From Thermoflexus hugenholtzii JAD2 (GTDB taxonomy: Bacteria; Chloroflexota; Dehalococcoidia; SHYB01), in NCBI GenBank assembly GCA_945861815.1, contig CAMAVV010000050.1, forward strand, positions 1 to 9,365: a stretch of 9,365 bases of DNA. The letters are read 5' to 3'. Under the pieces are notes generated by a model. It was not told the DNA's origin, ran no database searches, and was given only the letters and a program-made list of their open reading frames with translations. Below are positions 1 through 5,960 of this stretch, piece after piece; the first letter of the stretch is position 1; each line of letters starts with the position of its first letter. Made by a program: the position numbers and the translations under genes.

Positions 1-432
1 AACACCGTCGCGCCGATGGCTGCTACGCGCATGACGATGACGGACGAGTACCTGGCCTCCAAGGCGCGCCGCGATGCGATCGGCGTTGTCCGCGAAGGCT
101 TCGGCTACGATCCACAAGTCGTCGAAATGAACCCCAAAGAAGTGCCTCCGCTTCTTGTCTACCTCGCGAGCGAGAAGGCCGGGTACATCAACGGCCAAGC
201 CTTCTTCACAGGCGGCGGCATTATCTCCCTCGTCGCGCCTCCCCGTCTGGCAAAAACGATCTACAAGCCTGGCCGTTGGACGGTTGACGAGCTGATCGAG
301 TGGGTGCCCCAGAGCAGGGGACGGATGGGCCTCATGGTCCCGCCATTGCTGGCGGCGCAGACGGCCCAGACGCTCGCGACTCAGGCGGCGCAGACGGGCC
401 AGGCGCAATCGGCCACGCAGAAGGCGGGCTAA
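1..432 (+). CDS. Short-chain dehydrogenase/reductase, C-terminal part (5' end outside window)
   Basis: The reading frame is open from the first base and ends at TAA 430-432, so only the last 143 residues are present; the ATG at 16 is internal. The opening NTVAPMAATRMT matches the NGIAPAAATRLT segment of the complete SDR that follows. Both proteins then share a YLAS/YLCT block, a GQ.F...GG.(I/V)SLV block (the SDR C-terminal strand) and a GRWTVDELIEWVP/GGWTVDEIAKLMP tail. The Rossmann glycine motif and catalytic Ser-Tyr-Lys lie upstream of the window and cannot be checked. By similarity to its neighbour it is probably an NAD(P)-dependent oxidoreductase of the MFE-2/17beta-HSD4-like group acting on hydroxyacyl or alcohol substrates; the substrate is unknown. 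The last ~26 residues are a low-complexity Ala/Gln/Thr tail. It lies 32 bases upstream of the next SDR and is probably co-transcribed with it. Confidence 0.88.
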   Translation, partial: NTVAPMAATRMTMTDEYLASKARRDAIGVVREGFGYDPQVVEMNPKEVPPLLVYLASEKAGYINGQAFFTGGGIISLVAPPRLAKTIYKPGRWTVDELIEWVPQSRGRMGLMVPPLLAAQTAQTLATQAAQTGQAQSATQKAG

Positions 433-464
433 GGCCTCTTCAACAGATATCGAGGTAACCAACT

Positions 465-1400
465 ATGACACAACATCTCAAAGGCAAAGTAGCAGCAGTC
501 ACCGGCGGCGGGCGCGGCATAGGTCGCGAGGTCTGTCTCCTTCTCGCGCAACAGGGCGCGAAGGTGGTGGTGAACGACCTTGGCGGCGACACTATCGGCG
601 GCGGCGCGTCGAAGTCGCCTGCTGACGAAGTCGTCAGCGAGATCAAGAAGATGGGCAGCGACGCTATTGCCAACTATCAAAGCGTTGCTACGGTCGCCGG
701 CGGCGAGAGCATCATCAAAACGGCCATCGACACCTTCGGCAAGGTGGACATCGTGATCCACTGCGCCGGCATCCTTCGCGACCGCATGATTTACAACATG
801 TCGGAAGAGGAGTGGGATTCAGTCATCAACGTCCACCTCAAGGGCATGTTCTGTATCGGCAAGCCCGCGACGGCCGTCATGCGCCAGCAGAAGAGCGGCA
901 CTATCATCGGCTTCTCGTCGCTCTCCGGGCTCTACGGCAACGCAGGCCAGGCCAACTACGGCGCAGCGAAGGACGGCATCGCCGGGTTCATCCGCACCGT
1001 CTCCAAGGATGTCTTTAAGTACGGCGTCACAGTGAACGGCATAGCCCCTGCGGCGGCGACGCGTCTTACCGCAACGGTCACCGAGGAGGCGAAGGCTAAG
1101 AGCAAGGCGGCGGGCGTTTCGCGCATCATGGGCGAAGGCCCCTCCGCGCCGACGATGATGGATGCCGCAGACATCGCGCCTATGGTCGTTTACCTCTGCA
1201 CGGACGAGGCGAAGTTCATCACGGGCCAGATATTCTACGTGCAGGGCGGCCAGGTCTCGCTGGTCAACAACCCCTACGCGGCGCGCACCATCGAGAGATT
1301 GAATGGCGGCTGGACGGTGGATGAGATCGCGAAGCTGATGCCGTCAGCGGTGATGAAAGACACCACTAACCCGGCGCCTCCACAGCCGCCGAAGGCATAA
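465..1400 (+). CDS. Short-chain dehydrogenase/reductase, MFE-2 (17beta-HSD4)-like
   Basis: A complete 311-residue cytoplasmic NAD(P)-dependent oxidoreductase. The start is supported by GAGG at 452-455, nine bases ahead of the ATG. The N-terminal dinucleotide-binding motif TGGGRGIG is at residues 13-20, followed by VVVNDLGGD (34-42), typical of the peroxisomal multifunctional enzyme type 2 hydroxyacyl-CoA dehydrogenase domain. Other MFE-2-like blocks are GILRDRMIYNMSEEEWD (102-118) and GNAGQANYGAAKDG (158-171). Catalytic residues are Asn122, Ser152, Tyr165 and Lys169. The usual NNAG motif reads HCAG (99-102), so the second Asn is Cys. The length exceeds a minimal ~250-residue SDR because of a C-terminal extension after GGQVSLV, shared with the gene upstream. 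Known family members oxidise 3-hydroxyacyl-CoA or hydroxysteroids. The actual substrate here is inferred only as an alcohol or hydroxyacyl compound. Transcription probably ends at the hairpin at 1419-1456. Confidence 0.93.
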   Translation: MTQHLKGKVAAVTGGGRGIGREVCLLLAQQGAKVVVNDLGGDTIGGGASKSPADEVVSEIKKMGSDAIANYQSVATVAGGESIIKTAIDTFGKVDIVIHCAGILRDRMIYNMSEEEWDSVINVHLKGMFCIGKPATAVMRQQKSGTIIGFSSLSGLYGNAGQANYGAAKDGIAGFIRTVSKDVFKYGVTVNGIAPAAATRLTATVTEEAKAKSKAAGVSRIMGEGPSAPTMMDAADIAPMVVYLCTDEAKFITGQIFYVQGGQVSLVNNPYAARTIERLNGGWTVDEIAKLMPSAVMKDTTNPAPPQPPKA

Positions 1401-1418
1401 GGCGAACGAACGAAAAAG

Positions 1419-1456
1419 AAAAGGCCCTCCGGTCAAACCGGGGGCCTTTTTGTTTT
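1419..1456. terminator. Bidirectional rho-independent terminator
   Basis: AAAAGGCCC-T-CCGGT pairs with ACCGGGGGCCTTTT across a three-base CAA loop, with one bulged T. On the plus strand TTTTTGTTTT follows the stem and ends the SDR transcript 19 bases after its stop. On the minus strand the A-rich flank (AAAAAGAAAA from 1413) becomes a T-run, so the same hairpin can end the leftward Nudix-GNAT-GNAT transcript, whose repaired last gene stops at 1475. Confidence 0.9.
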
Positions 1457-1474
1457 CGTAACAATCCCTGTCTA

Positions 1475-2016
1475 TTATTTGGTCAATCTGCTTATCAGAT
1501 CATTCAGGTCTTCCCACCCGTAGGCGAGTTCGCGAAAGCTCATTCCACCGATCGTTGCACTGCGTTCGTATGCCACATTGCCGCCAAGGCCCTCGTAAAA
1601 TCGACGGGAGGGATTGTCAGCCAGCACCCAGAGCAACAGGCCTTCACATCTCGCGCCAAAAGCCGTTTGACCAAGGTGCGCGTAAGCCGCTGACCGATAC
1701 CTTGCCTCTGCGACTCTTTTAGCAGGTATATGGCATAAAGCTCTCCGTCATAGGGAGGGTAGCTGCCTTGAACGTCGCCTCCTGAAACGAATCCAACAAT
1801 TCTGTCCGAAGTGTCCTGTGCGACGAACACTTGTGACAGAGGTGCTTCCCCGCTGTGCGGTGACAGGATTTGACGCCACATCGTCTCGCGCTGCGCGTAG
1901 GAAATGCTATCTAGAAATGCCTGGGGCACGATGCCTGGGTATGTGGTGCGCCAGCTATCGACGTGGACACGAGCGATGCCAGGAGCGTCGGCTAAAGTTG
2001 CCTCTCGGACGTGCAT
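1475..2016 (-). pseudogene. GNAT family N-acetyltransferase, broken by a one-base frameshift
   Basis: The first ~125 residues are a normal GNAT fold (acetyl-CoA-dependent N-acetyltransferase): MHVREATLADAPGIARVHV at the N-terminus, the ELYAIYLL strand (92-99) and the acetyl-CoA loop QRQGIG (103-108). After residue ~125 the frame runs into non-family sequence and stops at 1540. A neighbouring frame carries the true C-terminus, with WVLADNPSRRFYEGLGG, a classic GNAT motif-B segment, then GGMSFRELAYGWEDL, ending at TAA 1475-1477. The switch falls at about 1641-1644, where the coding strand reads AAGGCC. One extra G there (AAGGGCC) would restore a continuous 180-residue protein ending in this C-terminus. 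It is either a real inactivating deletion or a sequencing/assembly error in a short G run. It is the last gene of the leftward operon, 42 bases after the preceding GNAT gene. The substrate is unknown. Confidence 0.88.
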
Positions 2017-2058
2017 TCCACTGCCACCAGTCCCAACACAGGTAGGAAACGAATCAGG

Positions 2059-2622
2059 CTAAGAGGCCTGCGCGACCCGCGGCTTTTGCTTCGCCTCAGC
2101 GTTGCTTAGCTGCTCCCACTGCTCACGGGTGATGTCCATCTCGATGAACTCGTAGCCGTTGCGCCGCACAGGGCCGATCTCGTGAAAGCCGGCCTTCTTG
2201 AAGCACTTTTGCGCGCGAACGTTCCACTCCAGCGTATGCAGATAGATGCGTCGCAGCTTGGTCCTGGTGAAGATCAGGTCAAGGAGCGCTTTCACGGCGT
2301 CGGTGCCGTAGCCCTTGCTCCAGTAGCGCCTGTTCCCGATCATGATGCCCAGCTCAGCCTGGCCCTTCGCCTCATCCAGGTCGTAGAACATGCAGTTGCC
2401 GATGTGGACGCCGTCCAGCGTGTCGATGGCGAATCGCTTACGGCGCGGCGCAGGATAGAGCAACTCTTCCTCATACATCATGAGCGCGTCGCGGAAGGAC
2501 ATAGAGAGTGGCATGGTCGCGTCCAGGCGGCAGAGCTCAGGGTCGATCGCCCAGGCGTAGTCGTTCGCCGAGTCGGAGAGCTTCTTCTCGCGGATGATGA
2601 CGCTATTGGCCTGCGGTGACAC
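2059..2622 (-). CDS. GNAT family N-acetyltransferase, RimJ/RimL-like
   Basis: A 187-residue acetyl-CoA-dependent acetyltransferase of the Acetyltransf_3 (RimJ/RimL) type, whose members acetylate protein N-termini or small amines. Family features are IIREKKLSD near the start, the AELGIMIGNRRYWSKGYGTDAV block with the pyrophosphate-binding loop SKGYG (102-106), and the late YLHTLEWNVRAQKCFKKAGF segment, in which the Asn and the CF-KAGF helix are typical. I chose the GTG at 2620-2622 because a strong AGAGGAAGG lies six bases upstream. A longer GTG start at 2638-2640 would give 193 residues but places this ribosome site inside the gene. Either way the start lies within the end of the Nudix gene (20-base overlap for the chosen start), indicating translational coupling. 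The target substrate cannot be told. Confidence 0.9.
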   Translation of the reverse strand: MSPQANSVIIREKKLSDSANDYAWAIDPELCRLDATMPLSMSFRDALMMYEEELLYPAPRRKRFAIDTLDGVHIGNCMFYDLDEAKGQAELGIMIGNRRYWSKGYGTDAVKALLDLIFTRTKLRRIYLHTLEWNVRAQKCFKKAGFHEIGPVRRNGYEFIEMDITREQWEQLSNAEAKQKPRVAQAS

Positions 2623-3052
2623 CGGTCGCCTTCCTCTCACGGAGGATGCGCAGGGCGCGTTCCATGACCTCTTTCTCGTTGCCGTAGGTCATCGTAGCGA
2701 GCGCCTTGTCGCCTTCGAACCACTCCACCCTGTCGAACTCCGGGTCGTGGCGGTCGGTTGCGCCGCCGGTAGGAACCATCAGATAAAACCTCACGCGCTT
2801 GTGGACACGTGCGCCAGGCTTCTGAAACCAGTACTCAATCTCGCCCAGGTCGCGCTCGATGGCGATCTCCAGGCCTGTCTCCTCGCGCACTTCACGTAAC
2901 GCGGTGGCTTCGTGCGACTCGCCGGGGTTGGGCGTGCCCTTCGGAAGGCTCCACAGCAAAGGCTTTATCCTGCCGCACAGAACAACGTCCCACCTCTTGT
3001 CGGAGTGGCGGTAGACGACTCCGCCAGCGGAGAAATGCTCTTCAGTGGGCAA
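2603..3052 (-). CDS. Nudix hydrolase, Ap4A-hydrolase/MutT-like
   Basis: A 149-residue Nudix pyrophosphohydrolase, a usual length for a single-domain member. The full Nudix box G-x5-E-x7-REV-x-EE-x-GL runs from Gly39 to Leu61, with the Mg-binding glutamates in REVREE (53-58). The preceding LWSLPKG (33-39) and the later YWFQKPGARVHKRVRFYLM (74-92) resemble bacterial diadenosine polyphosphate (Ap4A) hydrolases, so cleavage of a dinucleotide polyphosphate or a damaged nucleotide is likely but not certain. The only reasonable start is TTG at 3050-3052: the open frame upstream has no ATG or GTG, and a weak AAGGT lies about ten bases ahead. It is the first gene of the leftward operon. A minus-strand promoter at 3095-3123 gives a leader of about 36 bases. 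Confidence 0.93.
   Translation of the reverse strand: MPTEEHFSAGGVVYRHSDKRWDVVLCGRIKPLLWSLPKGTPNPGESHEATALREVREETGLEIAIERDLGEIEYWFQKPGARVHKRVRFYLMVPTGGATDRHDPEFDRVEWFEGDKALATMTYGNEKEVMERALRILRERKATGVTAGQ
2629..2637 (-). promoter_or_regulatory. Ribosome binding site deciding the GNAT start
   Basis: The minus strand reads AGAGGAAGG followed by six bases (CGACCG) and GTG at 2622-2620. This near-consensus Shine-Dalgarno site sits inside the last codons of the Nudix gene and favours the shorter, 187-residue GNAT product over the GTG start at 2640. Confidence 0.7.
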
Positions 3053-3094
3053 GGCAAAGCCGACCTTTGGAAAGGATGAAAAGTATCTAGAACG

Positions 3095-3123
3095 ATTGTC
3101 GCATCCGCGTCATAGAGCGTCAA
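3095..3123 (-). promoter_or_regulatory. Putative sigma70-type promoter of the Nudix-GNAT-GNAT operon
   Basis: On the minus strand, TTGACG (3123-3118) is separated by exactly 17 bases from GACAAT (3100-3095). That is five of six -35 consensus bases and four of six -10 bases. Transcription would begin near 3088, leading into the TTG start at 3052. Confidence 0.6.
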
Positions 3124-3144
3124 GCAAAGCCTCCAGGTTTCGCC

Positions 3145-3174
3145 TTGACGCCCAAAGATGACGCCGCCTATACT
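3145..3174 (+). promoter_or_regulatory. Putative sigma70-type promoter of tRNA-Trp
   Basis: TTGACG (3145-3150) and TATACT (3169-3174) are separated by 18 bases. This is a near-consensus pair, as expected for a stable RNA gene. Initiation near 3181 would give a 5' leader of about 27 bases before the mature tRNA at 3208. It lies back to back with the leftward promoter at 3095-3123. Confidence 0.75.
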
Positions 3175-3207
3175 GGACTTCTGGCGCGAGTGGTGCTCTC
3201 CTGATGT

Positions 3208-3283
<76 letters not shown>

Positions 3284-3299
3284 CTTTTCTGAACCCGTC

Positions 3300-3340
3300 A
3301 AACGGCCATCCCGAGATTACCTAGGGATGGCCGTTTTGTT
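3300..3340 (+). terminator. Rho-independent terminator of tRNA-Trp
   Basis: A perfect 13-bp stem, AAACGGCCATCCC (3300-3312) with GGGATGGCCGTTT (3324-3336), encloses an 11-base loop and is followed by TTTTGTT (3334-3340). It lies 17 bases after the tRNA CCA end. It might also stop leftward transcripts leaving the gene at 3420-3830, but the T-run on that side is short. Confidence 0.9.
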
Positions 3341-3419
3341 ACTGAGCTGACGCTCTCGTTCAAGCCCTGGGCGTAACTGAGCGCGGTGAGCGGTCTTCTT
3401 TGATTTGATTGCCACTGTG

Positions 3420-3830
3420 TTACGGCCATCCTGCGCCTGGAACATCGACGCGCACGCTATCAACAAATCCCATGTGGGGAGTTTTGCTGCTTTCGGGGAG
3501 TGTCCCCGAAAGGCCGCTGGTGAAGTAGAGCGTCCTGCGATCGTCGCCGCCAAGGTGGCAGGCAAAGACGCCCTTCCCTTTAGGCATCGTGATGCCGTGC
3601 GTGATTTCCCCTGTCTTGTCGACGCGCACAAGCTCCCATGTGAAAGGCATAGCCATCCACACGCTGCCTTCTGCATCGAGCGCGCAGACGATGCTGGAGC
3701 GTCCGTTTTTGTCTAGACTCAGGATGCGGTGGCCGCCCATGTCTGAAAAGTAGAGCGTGCCCTTGTGCCACCGCGGCGCTACTGGCAGGTCAAGGCCGTC
3801 TAACAGCGTGGTAGAGACAAAGCGTTTCAT
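3420..3830 (-). pseudogene. SMP-30/gluconolactonase-family gene with internal deletion
   Basis: The 136-codon frame has both ends of an SMP-30/gluconolactonase/LRE-like beta-propeller but not its middle. Residues 9-43 (LLDGLDLPVAPRWHKGTLY and FSDMGGHRILSLDKNG) are the usual N-terminal blade. From residue ~50 the sequence continues directly as LDAEGSVWMA, then RVDKTGEITHGITMP, VFACHLGGDDRRTLYFTSG and VRVDVPGAGWP, which is the family C-terminus. Intact relatives are about 280-300 residues, so roughly 150 are missing, in frame, near residues 48-52. The lost part contains central metal ligands (the Asn ligands and the Asp of the PDG motif), and the N-terminal ligand Glu of the usual PEGPRW reads Val in PVAPRW. 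Lactonase activity is therefore very unlikely. The start is convincing: ATG 3830-3828 with GGAG six bases upstream. It is divergent from the amidohydrolase at 3988. A short functional protein cannot be excluded. Confidence 0.8.
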
Positions 3831-3900
3831 ATGGGGCTCCAGCGCAAGGTTCTTTTAAAGTCCGCGGCACTTGATGCAACCGGCGCGCGAATAGTCGGAG

Positions 3901-3948
3901 TCAGTGGAGGCTCTTGTTGCCGTCAAAGCGCGAAGCGCCGTCCACTGA
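3901..3948. promoter_or_regulatory. Nested inverted repeat in the divergent intergenic region
   Basis: TCAGTGGA (3901-3908) and TCCACTGA (3941-3948) are perfect 8-base inverted copies. Inside lies a GCGC-GAA-GCGC hairpin (about 3928-3938). The element sits between the divergent starts at 3830 (-) and 3988 (+). It could be an operator for a regulator of either gene, or a leader hairpin. No convincing promoter hexamer pair was found around it, so its role is inferred from position only. Confidence 0.4.
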
Positions 3949-3973
3949 TTTGACATGGGTGCAATAGTATCTT

Positions 3974-3981
3974 GGAAGAGG
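3974..3981 (+). promoter_or_regulatory. Ribosome binding site deciding the amidohydrolase start
   Basis: GGAAGAGG lies six bases before GTG 3988-3990. This favours that GTG over the ATG at 3955, which would place this site inside the coding region. The paralogous amidohydrolase at 7429-8571 begins at the equivalent residue, which supports the choice. Confidence 0.7.
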
Positions 3982-3987
3982 TGCACA

Positions 3988-5187
3988 GTGAACTACTCCC
4001 TCGTCTCCGCCGATGCCCACATCGATATGAGCTGGCTCCCCGGCGATCTTTTTGTGAAGAACTGCCCTGCAAAGCTCAAAGAGAAGGTGCCCCAGGTTGT
4101 GGCAACCAAGAAGGGCGAAATGTGGATGGTGGGCAAGGAGGTCCTTGGCGTGCCTGCGGGAGCGGGATTCGGCTTTCTGCCATCGCTCAAACACCGGACT
4201 CACCGTATGGACAGGATGTTTGAAGAGGGATTTTTCAATGGCCTAGCCGCCAAGCGCTTCCACCCAACGTCCCCAGATCTGCGCTTGGAGGATATGCGGA
4301 AGGATGGCGTCGATGCCGAGGTGATCTACGGCATCACAGGCGTAAGCCGGAAGATTGCCGACCCGGAGGGGCTTGAGGCGACCTACCGCATCTACAACGA
4401 CTGGCTTGCCGCCTTCTGCAAAAGCCGTCCCGGCCGATGGTTCGGCCTGGCCTGCGTTCCCGCTCACGACCCGCAAAAGGCGGCGGCGGAACTCTACCGC
4501 ACAGCAAAGCTCGGCCTCAGCGGCGCCGACTTGGACACACGTATCTCTATCAGGCCCGTCTACATGCGTGACGGCTTTTGGGACCCGCTCTGGGCTGCAT
4601 CGGCTGAGACAGGGTTGCCCGTCTCCTTTCACATCAACGGCGCAGGCATCCAAGTGCGTGCCCCGTTCGAGGGCTATAACCATGAGTCGGCCTATCTTTC
4701 AGACGCTCCATCCCAAGTCGATCTTGGCTATCGCATCACAACCCAAACATTGGGGCAGCTTGCAGGCTCCCAGCCATTGGTGAGTATCTTGGCAAGCGGC
4801 GCGTGTGAGAAGTTCCCAGGCTTCCGGTTCATCCTTGGCGAAAGTGGCGCTGGCTGGATCCCATTTGTCCTCGAGCGCCTGGACGATAAGTATGTGGACG
4901 AGTATTACGAGAAGCGCTTCCAGCCGCCATTAGAGATGAAGCCCAGCGACTACTGGTATCGCCAGGGCTTCACAACGTTCCAAAAGGACAACAGCGTCCC
5001 CTATCTCTATGAGCAGATCGGCGTCGCCAACATGATGTGGGGGTCGGACTACCCGCATCCGGACGGTGTTTGGCCCGATTCCAAGGAGGCAATTGCTGAC
5101 AACCTAGGGAGCATCCCGAAGCAGGTGGTCAAGAAAATCACCTGCGATAATGCGGTGAATCTCTACAAGATGGCGTCGCGAAAATGA
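3988..5187 (+). CDS. Amidohydrolase family 2 (ACMSD-like TIM barrel), paralog A
   Basis: A 399-residue metal-dependent hydrolase or decarboxylase of the Amidohydro_2 group, which includes aminocarboxymuconate-semialdehyde decarboxylase. Visible features are the N-terminal metal motif SADAHID (Asp9, His11; the first His of the common HxH is Asp), YNDWLAAFCKSRPGRWFG (136-153), VPAHDPQKAAAEL (158-169), a barrel-strand His in VSFHING (His215), ILGESGAGWIPFVLERLD (282-299) and the C-terminal WGSDYPH (351-357) with the conserved metal/catalytic Asp354. GTG 3988 is chosen for its ribosome site and because paralog B starts at the same point; an ATG at 3955 would add 11 unlikely residues. The last codon and stop overlap the next gene in ATGA, so the two are translationally coupled. 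The reaction is probably C-C or C-N bond hydrolysis or decarboxylation of a carboxylated, possibly ring-derived, substrate; the substrate is unknown. Confidence 0.92.
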   Translation: MNYSLVSADAHIDMSWLPGDLFVKNCPAKLKEKVPQVVATKKGEMWMVGKEVLGVPAGAGFGFLPSLKHRTHRMDRMFEEGFFNGLAAKRFHPTSPDLRLEDMRKDGVDAEVIYGITGVSRKIADPEGLEATYRIYNDWLAAFCKSRPGRWFGLACVPAHDPQKAAAELYRTAKLGLSGADLDTRISIRPVYMRDGFWDPLWAASAETGLPVSFHINGAGIQVRAPFEGYNHESAYLSDAPSQVDLGYRITTQTLGQLAGSQPLVSILASGACEKFPGFRFILGESGAGWIPFVLERLDDKYVDEYYEKRFQPPLEMKPSDYWYRQGFTTFQKDNSVPYLYEQIGVANMMWGSDYPHPDGVWPDSKEAIADNLGSIPKQVVKKITCDNAVNLYKMASRK

Positions 5188-5768
5188 GCGCCTACTCCCT
5201 GCAGGACTTCATCCACGATATGGATGCCCTGATCACAGCAAACCTTACGCCTGTGCGCCTTTTGGAGAAAGCGGAGCCCCTTCTGGCTCGGCTCATCGCG
5301 AGTCCCAAGGCCATCCCGGACGAATACCGCCGTCCGTCCGGCACCGGCCCGAATCCCATGCACGCCTCCTATCGCCTTCACGATGGTGCCAACGGCCTCA
5401 CCATCGGCACGGTGGTCTGGGCGCCAGGACAGTATCTCGCTCCCCACGACCATTCGAGCTGGGGTATGGTTGGCACGCTGGAGCACGCCACCACGGAGAC
5501 GCGCTACCGCCGCCTGGACGATGGCACAAACAAGGAGTTCGCGAAGCTGGAAAAAGATCGCGTCTCGCTGCGGAAGAAGGGCGAGACCTACATTCTTATC
5601 CCAGGAGTCGACGAGATACACGACGTCTTGAACGATAGCGACCGCCTCGCCGTGGACATCCATCTCTACGGCCTCGATATCCGCAAGATCGAACGCAACA
5701 TCTTTGACCCACAGACGGGCAAGATAAAGCGCTTCCTCACGGACCCATCGGGTACGGCGAAACAGTAA
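5184..5768 (+). CDS. Cysteine dioxygenase-like cupin (thiol dioxygenase family)
   Basis: A 194-residue single-domain cupin of the type I cysteine dioxygenase group, non-haem iron enzymes that oxidise a thiol to a sulfinate. The 3-His iron site is visible: His88 and His90 in APHDHSSWG and His146 in EIHDVLND, with spacing close to mammalian CDO (86, 88, 140). The TVVWAPGQYLAPHDH strand and the LEHATTETRYRR turn are typical. The family Ser-x-His-x-Tyr relay appears as Asp158-Ile-His160-Leu-Tyr162, with Ser replaced by Asp. Arg64 is a candidate for the substrate-carboxylate Arg. The ATG overlaps the amidohydrolase stop by four bases (ATGA), so the products are probably made together. The substrate may be cysteine, 3-mercaptopropionate or another compound; pairing with an amidohydrolase hints at a non-canonical one. 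Confidence 0.87.
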   Translation: MSAYSLQDFIHDMDALITANLTPVRLLEKAEPLLARLIASPKAIPDEYRRPSGTGPNPMHASYRLHDGANGLTIGTVVWAPGQYLAPHDHSSWGMVGTLEHATTETRYRRLDDGTNKEFAKLEKDRVSLRKKGETYILIPGVDEIHDVLNDSDRLAVDIHLYGLDIRKIERNIFDPQTGKIKRFLTDPSGTAKQ

Positions 5769-5826
5769 CAGCCGCCTTTACCCATCGCATATACTGCTGC
5801 CAGTGGTGAAACGATAAAAGGCCGCT

Positions 5827-5937
5827 ATGTATGACCTGCTGATTCGAAACGGGCGCATCGCCGATTGCACGCCTATCGTTGAGGACGGCGTGCCCACAGG
5901 CGCACTGCCTGGGAAAGTTCTGCGCAGCACCGATTAG
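5827..5937 (+). pseudogene. Relic of N-acyl-D-amino-acid deacylase (D-aminoacylase) with middle deleted
   Basis: A 36-codon frame, MYDLLIRNGRIADC followed by TPIVEDGVPTGALPGKVLR and STD, then TAG. The first half is the standard N-terminus of D-aminoacylase-type amidohydrolases (MYDLLIRNGRIVDGTG in many members). The second half is the standard C-terminal signature of the same family (VVEDGxxTGALPGRVLR). Intact enzymes are about 500-580 residues, so more than 450 are missing at a junction near residues 13-16, and the frame is kept. All metal ligands are gone, so catalysis is impossible. A TATACT hexamer at 5790-5795 could be a -10 element, but no -35 matches, and the ribosome site (AAAAGG before the ATG) is weak. 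It lies between the CDO-like gene and a gene of unknown function on the same strand. Confidence 0.75.
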
Positions 5938-5960
5938 CCTCGTCAGCCAGGGAGGACATC

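Noticed and set aside
1641..1645. Programmed ribosomal frameshifting in the GNAT gene
   Set aside because: No slippery heptamer or stimulatory structure is evident at AAGGCC, and GNAT genes are not known to use frameshifting. A lost base is simpler.
2182..2619. Long open frame on the plus strand
   Set aside because: It is antisense to a clear GNAT gene, has no ribosome site and shows no family features, so it is a shadow.
3950..3970. TTGACA at 3950-3955 with TAGTAT at 3965-3970 as an amidohydrolase promoter
   Set aside because: The spacer is only nine bases, too short for a sigma70 promoter.
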